Assembly (NCBI GenBank): GCA_936440205.1
Contig: OW387136.1
Coordinates: 28,873,927 to 28,937,926, forward strand
Reading direction: 5' to 3'
DNA length: 64,000 bases
DNA from: Lepidonotus clava
Taxonomy: Eukaryota; Annelida; Polychaeta; Phyllodocida; Polynoidae
Part shown: positions 55,822-64,000 of the stretch, piece by piece
How the letters are laid out: each line of letters starts with the position of its first letter
Position numbering within the stretch: the first letter of the stretch is position 1
Notes under the pieces: model-generated
What the model saw: the letters and a program-made list of their open reading frames with translations, nothing else
Databases searched by the model: none
What the model was told of the DNA's origin: nothing
Position numbers and translations under genes: made by a program

Positions 55822-56142
55822 GTGGTGGTCCATAAATTAAATGACCTGCATGCAACCTTCCCATCCGACTCTGGGGCACACATGTACTAATGCTTCCTCA
55901 TTCATATTCTTTCAACCCTTTGGGTTGGAACTTACCTTCATCCAACACCAACTTGACTACACCAATGCCAAACAGCATCTGTTATATCACTGTTAATATT
56001 TCAAACTCACTCATTTATTCCCACAAATCTCCCCTCACACACACACCTCGCTCAAAAAACACTTCTATCTCAGTAATATATGATAGTACAATGGCTAGAA
56101 TAGAAAACAGGGACTTAAACCACTCAAGGAGGGGAAGAACCA

Positions 56143-59100
56143 ATGCACAACCTAGAACATTCTGCAAATCGCCCATCCACTCTTACCATGAACCCACTGG
56201 CACAACAACCTGGTAGAATAAGTAGCTTCTATGAGCTCAGCAAAGTGAAAGGGTTGAAAATGGTACATATAAATATCAGAAGTCTCCTCCCTAAAATTGA
56301 TCAACTTAGAGTGATACTACATGATTCTAATATTGATGTCGTAACTATTTCTGAGACTTGGTTATCAGACAAAATTGATAATAGGTTATTGCATATAGAG
56401 GGATATCAGCTGTATAGGCAGGACAGAGCACAAAAGAAAACTGGCAAGAAAAGAGGAGGGGGTCTACTAACCTACATTAAAAGCCTGCTCCCGTCTAATG
56501 TAATTAAAAACAAGTCCCTTAGTAAATCGAACAACGACCTTGAGGTACAGTCCCTTACCATAGAGAGAGGAAATGCTAAGAACATTTTTCTTTGTAATGT
56601 TTACAGACCACCGGCAGGGAAGACTAAAAAAGCAATTGCTTATCTTGATGATATCATGAAACATTCAGCGCCCAGAATGGACATTTTCATCATGGGTGAC
56701 CTCAATATTAACTACAAAGACAAAAAATCCACAAACTATAAGAAATTACTTTTTTTCGAAAAAGCCAACAACCTCATTCAAGTGATAGACAATAACACTA
56801 GGATAACAAAAAATTCCTCCACAATTCTTGATCTCATCCTCACTAATGCAGAATATATCACAAACTCAGGCACGCTTGACTCATTTATTAGTGATCATCA
56901 GCCAATCTTTGTTATAAAAAAGAAGAGACGTCAACCCCACATTAGAATATCTTTCAGTGGACGGTCATATAAGAATTACAACCCCCAAGTGTTTCAGGAA
57001 AACCTAAATCATAACATTCAGGGTAAATTCTTCGACCAAAATAATGTCGATGTACTCTGGGACGAACTCTCAATGAACATCACTACGGAGATAGACCGCC
57101 AATGTCCTATTAAACAAATGACTTTTAACAAGACAAAACCTCAATGGATATGTAATGATCTAATGGAACAAATAAGGGACAGGGACTATTTCTACAGAAA
57201 GGCAAAACGAACTGGTGATGCTGATGACTGGAACATTGCTAAGTATCTTAGAAATCTCACTAATAGAAACATAAGGGAGGCTAAGGCAAAATTCATAAGG
57301 GATGAACTGGAGAACAACAAAGGGAATAGCTCAAAATTCTGGAGGACCATCAAAAAAGTTTTCCCATCCAAAAAAGACCCTGCTAAAAAGAACATATCCC
57401 TAAAAAATGGTGAGGACAAGATTGACGGTGAACAGGTGCCAAATTATATAAATGAATTTTTCACCAATGTAGGCCTCTCAAAATCCAAAACGCAGATGCA
57501 CCAGAAGGTGTTGAGCACTACCCCACTCCATGACTCTTTATTAAAAGAAAGCTTCACACCCAATCAGATACCTAACCTCACAGAGACCCCAACCTACAAC
57601 CCCACCCAAGAAATACTCTTGGAGGACAATCGCTTTGACCTGGACTTTGTTTCTGAAAGGGAAGTGAATGAAGTAGTAAAAGCGATAAATACTTCAAAAT
57701 CCTCAGGGATTGAAAATCTCAATTCTAAAATCATTAAAGATGCAATGGCAGCCCTTACCCCAGAATTTGTACACGTATTCAACTTCTCAATATTCAATGG
57801 CACTTTCCCAAACGAATGGAAGAAGGCCTCAGTTACACCTATACCCAAAACTGGTGACCTTACATATGTGACAAATTATAGACCCATATCCCTTCTGCCT
57901 CTGCCTGGCAAGGTTCTAGAAAAGTTGGTACAAACCCAACTCTATAACTACACTGAACAGGAAGAAATTCTCTCAAGTTCACAACATGGCTTTAGGAGGG
58001 ACCATTCTACCCTGGTAGCAACTAGCCAAATGGTTGATAGAATCAATTCCAGTCTCAATACTGGTAAAGTTTCAGTGGCTGTGTACATTGACTTTAAAAA
58101 GGCATTTGATTGCGTGCAGCACCAAACCCTGATAAGAAAATTGATCACCTCCAATATACACCCAAATACAATAGCATGGATTACCAACTATTTACACAAC
58201 AGGCAACAACGTACTCTCGCCAACAATACATACTCTTCCTTCTCTCCAGTTACGCAAGGAGTCCCTCAGGGCTCGATACTCGGCCCCCTGTTCTATCTCT
58301 TGTATGCAAATGACCTATCTAAAGTGTTTCTAAAAACAACCCCAATCTTCTATGCTGATGACACAGTAATTATTAGCAGCAGTAAGACACTTGAAACCTG
58401 TATCAATCATATACAAACTGATCTTGAGAACCTTAACAATTGGTGTGAAGAAAATCAAATATTTGTAAACACAAAGAAAACCAAATATATGTTCTTTGGG
58501 AGCACAAAAAAGATAACAAAACTTGTTGAAAAAGGGAATACAGGAATAACAATCGGAAAAGAAGCCCTTGAAAGAGTCTCCAATTTCAACTACCTAGGTA
58601 TAAAGTTGGATGAACAGCTTAGTTTCAATGCCCATGCAAAGCTTATCATTCAAAGAGTGTCTGCAAAAGTCACACTGCTTAAAAAGATGAGGCAATTTCT
58701 CTCTAAAAAAGCAGCTACCCTAGTATATAAGAACATGATACTTCCCATTCTGGAATATGGAGACATCTTTCTTGTCTCAGCCACAAAAGAAAACAGAAAA
58801 AAACTACAAATCCTACAAAACAAAGCATTAAGATTGATCTTAAACACTCAACCACTTGAAGGACCAAGTGTGGCAGAATTACATGAAACAATCAAGATAA
58901 AAAAATTGAATATCAGACGGAAAATACATCTAGCACAGCATTACTTTCGTCTCTCAAGGTGCCAACACTTCAAGAACTGGAAACACAGATCAAAAGGGAT
59001 GAAAACAAGGAGTAGCAAAAAAAGGCTTATACAAGTAAAACGACCAAACACAGAAAGATATAAAAAGAGCATAACTTATCAGGGTCCCAAATTGTGGAAT

Positions 59101-59196
59101 TCCCTGCCTAGTAACATACAGAAACAGGATAACATAGCAGATTTTAATAAACAGATTAGGAAGTTTTATGACACACCCAAAACACCCCTAGCGTAG
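56143..59196 (+). CDS. LINE B ORF2: endonuclease and reverse transcriptase
   Basis: 1017 codons of a CR1/jockey-group polyprotein. The apurinic-endonuclease domain (residues ~35-265) has HINIRSLLPK, TISETWLSD, NVYRPPAGK, IMGDLNINY and SDHQPIF, all catalytic positions present. The reverse transcriptase (residues ~490-800) has SSGIENLNSKIIKD, WKKASVTPIPKTGD, RPISLLPLPGKVLEKLV, HGFRRDHSTLVA, VYIDFKKAFDCVQH, GVPQGSILGPLFYLLYANDL and catalytic FYADDTVIIS near residue 737. The C-terminal region ends ITYQGPKLWNSLPSNIQKQD. There is no zinc-binding C-x2-C motif. The start may be the first or a slightly later Met. Confidence 0.93.
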   Translation: MHNLEHSANRPSTLTMNPLAQQPGRISSFYELSKVKGLKMVHINIRSLLPKIDQLRVILHDSNIDVVTISETWLSDKIDNRLLHIEGYQLYRQDRAQKKTGKKRGGGLLTYIKSLLPSNVIKNKSLSKSNNDLEVQSLTIERGNAKNIFLCNVYRPPAGKTKKAIAYLDDIMKHSAPRMDIFIMGDLNINYKDKKSTNYKKLLFFEKANNLIQVIDNNTRITKNSSTILDLILTNAEYITNSGTLDSFISDHQPIFVIKKKRRQPHIRISFSGRSYKNYNPQVFQENLNHNIQGKFFDQNNVDVLWDELSMNITTEIDRQCPIKQMTFNKTKPQWICNDLMEQIRDRDYFYRKAKRTGDADDWNIAKYLRNLTNRNIREAKAKFIRDELENNKGNSSKFWRTIKKVFPSKKDPAKKNISLKNGEDKIDGEQVPNYINEFFTNVGLSKSKTQMHQKVLSTTPLHDSLLKESFTPNQIPNLTETPTYNPTQEILLEDNRFDLDFVSEREVNEVVKAINTSKSSGIENLNSKIIKDAMAALTPEFVHVFNFSIFNGTFPNEWKKASVTPIPKTGDLTYVTNYRPISLLPLPGKVLEKLVQTQLYNYTEQEEILSSSQHGFRRDHSTLVATSQMVDRINSSLNTGKVSVAVYIDFKKAFDCVQHQTLIRKLITSNIHPNTIAWITNYLHNRQQRTLANNTYSSFSPVTQGVPQGSILGPLFYLLYANDLSKVFLKTTPIFYADDTVIISSSKTLETCINHIQTDLENLNNWCEENQIFVNTKKTKYMFFGSTKKITKLVEKGNTGITIGKEALERVSNFNYLGIKLDEQLSFNAHAKLIIQRVSAKVTLLKKMRQFLSKKAATLVYKNMILPILEYGDIFLVSATKENRKKLQILQNKALRLILNTQPLEGPSVAELHETIKIKKLNIRRKIHLAQHYFRLSRCQHFKNWKHRSKGMKTRSSKKRLIQVKRPNTERYKKSITYQGPKLWNSLPSNIQKQDNIADFNKQIRKFYDTPKTPLA

Positions 59197-59708
59197 ATCT
59201 CCATTTCCGCTTCCCTCATATCATCATCCTCACGCATCATCCATCTCAACTTTCAATCAATCTCATTGACTGTTACTCCTATGTATTCTTTGTTATTGTA
59301 AAATTACATATTCTCCTGATTACTGTTGTTTAAGTAGTAAATACTTGTCCTGTCATTTTACAATTTTACAATAGCTGAAAGGCTATGTAATGAGTCTTAC
59401 ATAACAACAGGGTTGGTCCTCCTCAACCAATCTACTTGTTTACATTCATTCCCAAGGATGCCAGATAGCATGTTTAAGAAATACAGAAAAGTCAACATTT
59501 TAAGGAAACTCCTAAACATTATGAACTCTGAATGCCGCCATGACTTTTCCAGACTTTTGTAGTTTACTGTTTTATTTCCTGTTACCTGCTAATGTAAGAC
59601 CCAGCAAAAATATAATGCTGGCAGTACCTGGAAGATCGGCTGCTCCTAGCCGAAGGGCTGTATGATGATATAAAGTTTAATAAAAAAAAAAAAATATAAA
59701 AAAAATAA

Positions 59709-62700
59709 CATGCAAATGAGGTTCATCCTTCATAGCAGAAGGTGGAATTGAGGAATGGGTAGGCTAAAGGGGAATTGGACAATACTAGACCCGTTTCATC
59801 CTGGCTCTCTGGTGCAACCTTAAACCCCTGCTCTGAAATGGGGCTCATTTGCATATTATTCTGACTGGTTTTAATCTATTCATTTCATCGTTCAATTGTC
59901 TGTGAGATAATCAAGTTGTGAAGAGAAAAGAGATGTGAGGAAAGGTAAGGGGACATGGAGGGGAGTAAGATTGAAATATGAGAAAATGAAAGCACGCATT
60001 TCAGTAGGGAAAAGGGATGAATATAGGTTATAAAAGATGGCAAAATTACTTTGAAATAGGTTAAACGTCTGAAAATTGAGCTGCCAATGTCAACATTTAC
60101 TTTCACACTTGAATTAGAAATTATCTCAAATAAAAACGTTTACTTTTGAGATTTGGAGGGAATTTGTCTAAGATTTTTCAGGAAGGTCCTAGTTCGTATT
60201 TCATGTCAAAAGATACAGTTTCCTCTAAATGGTTTTTATGTATTTATGCCTGCAGATTGAGTAACGATTGAAGTATCATTGCTAAAAAGGAAGCAGCAAT
60301 GGTTTCTCTAGTTCCCAACAATTACATGGTTTTCTCACCAGAATATGTATGCTTTAATTTGAAATGTAAGCTATGGGTCTATTAGTACTTTAATGACAAA
60401 AATGATCGAGGACGATTATGTTGTTTTCAAATACTCGTATAACTGTAAATGCATTCAAACTGTTACTGGAAAAATAATTTTCATCAGGTGAGATGTTCAT
60501 TCTGCACTGAATTTCAGGATATATCCACTCGGCGCTCCCTATTGGTCAGGGGGCGAGGTGGTTTGGGGAGGAATGTGAAGAATATGAAATAACCTCCTAC
60601 CTGGAGGTCATGCATGGTGGCGAATGGGGCTGATTGGGGCAACATTAAAAAGGCAGCGTGCCATGTATTTGAGGGTCTTTACAGCGGGCACAGTGACAGA
60701 TTCACGTTTACCTGCATCAGACACACTGACTACTCCATTGGCTATTCAGCGCTACAAGGCATGGCTTCGAGAACTGAATGCCAAATGGGGAAGCCAGGCC
60801 CCTCCTGTGAATGGGACACCTAATGACAGGGTGTCTGGGACACCCATCATTGCCTCCCCCTGGAGGGGGGCAGGCCAGGTGCTGGGCTACACTAACGGCC
60901 ACCTTCTGATTGAGGGTCCTTTAGACTGACAGCAGTAACTATGTGACTTATGAGATGTATAGGTCTGGTTTAAAACAACCCCACAAATGTAATGCTTTCA
61001 CAGAGAATCCTGAAGTTGCGTGTAAAAAGGCCGGACATGTCGGTTGATAAAATGTTCTAACATTCATTACAAGCTCAACTCTTCGTGTTCGTGACAGCTA
61101 TTTCAACTTTTGATTTTTTAGTAGAGACTGCACTTGCACTTGGTTCACTGAAACTATGCCCATGTCTTATTGGAGAGGAAACCCTTCAACTATCGCATAA
61201 ATCAATCAGGGTTTAAGAACATTTTAATGATGGTGATAACAAAAATGATGATTTTAATGAATGTAATTTTATTTAAATTCTTTAATCATAGTTGCCCCGA
61301 AGCCAAAAGGACTATGCAACCTTTTCTGCACAAGGTCAGGACCGGCTATAATGTTCTTTTTGGATCAGAAATAACGGGAGCATGTGTGGGCGCTATAAGT
61401 TATTTTTCTTGCGGCCACACTTTTGTCTTTGCAACTAATTTATCAGAAAAGAAGCATTATGCCCCAAGGGATTCTTAACTTTCTATTCATCACTTGACTT
61501 TGAAATATATTAAGCACTATCACAAAAGAGATTTCTTGGATATCACATCTATCAATTGCACCACGGTTCCTATATCAATTTTCACCAGAATTCATTGAGA
61601 GGTGGTTTTGAGAAGCCTGATGAGGCAAGCCACAAAGACTGTGTGTGGACTAATGGATCTAGATATCCAGGAGAGCCCGGGGCCTGTAGACCACGTCAAT
61701 ACCTGTCGGATCTGCCACCTGTCAGGGTTACACAATGAGCAGCTCACCGCTGACTGATGAGCAGAACGGTCGGCATTCAACTATAGGGCCTTGAGCAAGT
61801 TATACGTCTCCATAGCCAAAGTGCTGTCAAAGGAAAACAGTCGCTGGTCATTAATCACTAATGGGGTCCGAATGAACGCTCATACATCTAGTGCTCAAAC
61901 CTTTTTCATCTTAAAAAAGTAATATCCAACTTAATTACCACTTTTTAGTTATTAAAAGTGGTTGATGATTACACGATGTGGCACTTATTCCCTAAATGAA
62001 AAAAAAGCGGTCTTTTTTTGACAAGCATAAAAACACCAAGACCTTGGTCTGCAAGGCAAGGCTTACATGACCACAATTTATTTTGCAATATTAACACACC
62101 TGTGACGTTACTATAAGATACTCATCCACTGTTACAAAACAATTATGCTTTATTTCTAATTCCCCTCGTTAATTCGCTAGATGAACACACCAGAGCTCAT
62201 AAGGGGCAATGTGCTTGATTTAGTATCAAACAAATGGTAATGACAAACTCTTTCAGTATTGGAACCCACAACATTTGGGTTTGGAGGTGGGGGTCCTAAC
62301 CACTACACCATGATGCCACATAGGGGATGAGAGTGGAACTAGATAAAGGGGTCATGACCCAATTTGCTGGTTCCCACAGGTCCTTTGATAAACAGTTTAA
62401 CAAAACAGCAACCAGATGGACAGGCTGGTAGCAGCCTATTTCCCTGGTTCTTGGTATGACTTGAAGTAAGTTCAGTGTGTAGACTGCTACATGCGAAAGG
62501 ATATAATTTTAGAAGTAGTAGGGTAACTAGTTTGAGTGTATTGATGTATCGATTAGATAATTGGTTTGAGGAAGCCAAAGAGCTCTGATTGTTTGATTTT
62601 TTGACAATTATTTCCCCATGACACCCCAATGCCTTAGCCCTGGCTTTTCCCTAGACCCTTAGCCCTCGTCACCCCTTACCCACAAACATTCTTTACTCTT

Positions 62701-63255
62701 CAATCATAGACAAAAACAAATAGGAATTCCCACTTCCATATAAGGAACATTTTATGGTGACGTCATCCATCCACTCTTCACTGCAGTCAGGTTTTTTTTC
62801 AGAAAAAGTTTCCCACCATTGAACTCCTATTCTAAAATGCACATTCTCCAAGCAGATTGACAGTAGTATCTGACAAAAAGAAAAAAAAACTTCGATGGTT
62901 CCCACAAGAGATGACCATTCCACACCAAATTCTCTGCCTTTTTCGATAACTGCTTACTCGATTCATCGGAGTATGACTGTGTTGCTTTGCAAACTGGAGA
63001 ATAAAGCCTGCCACCAGAAAGACTGAAAACATGTCTCAAGTTCTGGAGTTGGAAGTTTCTGTGAATGACACATGCACTTCTGACATGTGATTTCTATAAA
63101 CATTCAAAATGTTATTCCAGACTTCCTGTCACCACTTTAGTAAGAAGCAACCTATCTGTTTATGTGGAGTATTTGACACATGCAACCATCCACTAAGCCG
63201 CATTCCCTTCTATGCATACTTTTTCTTTTATGCTCTTTATTCAAAGCAATACAAA
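59709..63255. other. probable USP47 intron or 5' flank, right part
   Basis: No exon of USP47 was recognised. The plus frame at 60624-60929 (…RYKAWLRELNAKWGSQAPPV…) lies in a GC-richer patch with a donor-like minus site (CTCCAG|GTAGGA near 60600). I cannot match it to a family on either strand. A small hairpin (CCACTTTTTAGTTATTAAAA then GTGG) is at about 61942-61966. Confidence 0.35.
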
Positions 63256-63595
63256 AACGCATTAGAGCTAACATATACTTCAGAGGGTTTACATACCTAC
63301 CATCAGTGTAAGGTGTTCAAAACGCATTAGAGCACACATAAACTTCAGATGGTTAAAGTAATGATCATGAATATAAGGCGTTCAGCACTCGTTAGAGCAC
63401 ACTTATAAATACTTCAGATAGTTTATGTGACAATCGTCACTACATGGTGTTCAACATGCATTAGAGCACATGTTTGCATGGATACTTCAGATGTCCTTTA
63501 ATGATCATAAATCAAGTGTTCAACACGCATTAGAACTCAAGTATATTTCAGATGGTTTACATGACAATGATGAGTTTACATAGTGTTTAATTTCT
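63256..63595. repeat. minisatellite, about five 66-70-bp copies
   Basis: Imperfect tandem units begin ACGCATTAGAGC and carry TACTTCAGATGGTTTA.. and GGTGTTCAA, with starts near 63256, 63322, 63387, 63457 and 63526. Divergence between units is high, so the array is old. Confidence 0.75.
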
Positions 63596-64000
63596 AAAGA
63601 CAACATATTCAGGAATTGTCTTCATTATTTGCCATTAGAAACAGGATGTTCTAGTTTCCCTCCGATATTTCAATCAGGTAAAGTATTTCTGGTTGTTTCC
63701 AATTACTGATGGGGTAACGACGCGCAGACATTTAAAACAACTTTCACCTGTCTATCAAAACAGCGTAAAACATCCAATACTCGGACTTGAAATATGTTCC
63801 TTCCCTTTTTTCTCTTATTCCAAATAACCCAGCTTTTATATCTCATGATAACATTTCTTCCTTTTCCAGTTTGGGAACTAACATTTTCAACATGACACAT
63901 CTTTGCATCCTTGACACGCGGCCTTTTAGACAACCGAGTACAGCGAGTGTCACCAAAGGGGAAACAGTGATTTCACTTGTATTACAAATGTTTGTGATGC
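63596..64000. other. non-coding DNA at the right edge
   Basis: No recognised feature. Confidence 0.4.

Larger units (their letters stand above)
51928..59708 (+). mobile_element. LINE B: near full-length three-ORF LINE with NADAR ORF1 and SGNH ORF
   Basis: The plus-strand layout starts with a 28-A run (51928-51955, possibly target DNA or an older tail). A 5' UTR begins ATGGCCGCCGTGTAG, followed by ORF1 (52228-53643), an SGNH-like ORF (53811-54467) and a 1.7-kb spacer with tandem motifs. ORF2 is at 56143-59196, and a 3' UTR ends AATAAAAAAAAA…TAAAAAAAATA near 59708. All three ORFs are open and motifs intact, so it may be retrotransposition-competent or very recent. TAACAT flanks both sides (51919-51924, 59706-59711), a weak candidate target duplication. 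It is antisense to USP47, probably within its intron. Confidence 0.88.

Noticed and set aside
63256-63595. A CRISPR-like repeat array
   Set aside because: The units are contiguous 66-70-bp diverged copies without unique spacers in a eukaryotic genome, so this is a minisatellite.

Overview
The window looks like a piece of an invertebrate animal genome, most likely a mollusc or another lophotrochozoan. It has AT-rich non-coding DNA, spliced genes with GT-AG introns, dense nested transposons, and tRNA-derived SINEs whose 3' tail (…GTTAAAC…ACAAACA) is of a kind I associate with molluscs. The species cannot be named from the sequence alone.

Three host genes are visible, all on the minus strand. 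(1) 1750-2843: the first three coding exons of an ARID2-like chromatin remodelling subunit, with a GC-rich, YY1-motif promoter region near 3250-3460. The gene runs off the left edge, and a DIRS-like element sits in its third intron (1-~1600). (2) 12061-14717: a complete-looking two-exon ankyrin repeat and SOCS-box (ASB) gene of about 795 codons. (3) 41120-49955: eleven exons encoding the C-terminal ~530 residues of the deubiquitinase USP47. Its upstream exons lie beyond the right edge or were not recognised.

The DNA between the genes is a graveyard of mobile elements. 17.7-23.2 kb is a broken Ty3/gypsy copy. It is interrupted by a 2.45 kb TA-flanked transposon, which itself carries a 0.7 kb TTAA-flanked element. 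26.6-32.4 kb is a CR1/jockey-group LINE (LINE A, minus) whose ORF2 is split by a 0.63 kb piggyBac-like MITE. 33.6-36.6 kb is a rearranged copy of a second LINE family (LINE C, minus), again carrying a TTAA MITE. 51.95-59.7 kb is a near-complete, apparently intact LINE of that second family (LINE B, plus strand), antisense to USP47 and probably inside one of its introns. Smaller MITEs, two SINEs, LINE tails and minisatellites fill much of the rest.

The most interesting system is in the LINEs. In LINE A and LINE B, which belong to clearly different families, the ORF1 protein is an L1-ORF1p-like coiled coil plus RRM-like region fused to a C-terminal NADAR/YbiA-like domain. This is an enzyme fold known for ADP-ribose and N-glycoside chemistry. 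LINE B also has a separate small ORF for an SGNH-hydrolase-like protein between ORF1 and ORF2, a three-ORF layout. A LINE carrying a predicted ADP-ribose-processing enzyme suggests an element-encoded counter-defence or RNP-modification activity. A second theme is a family of TTAA-flanked MITEs, two of which landed in LINE ORF2 genes and carry a palindromic X-box (RFX-type) motif.
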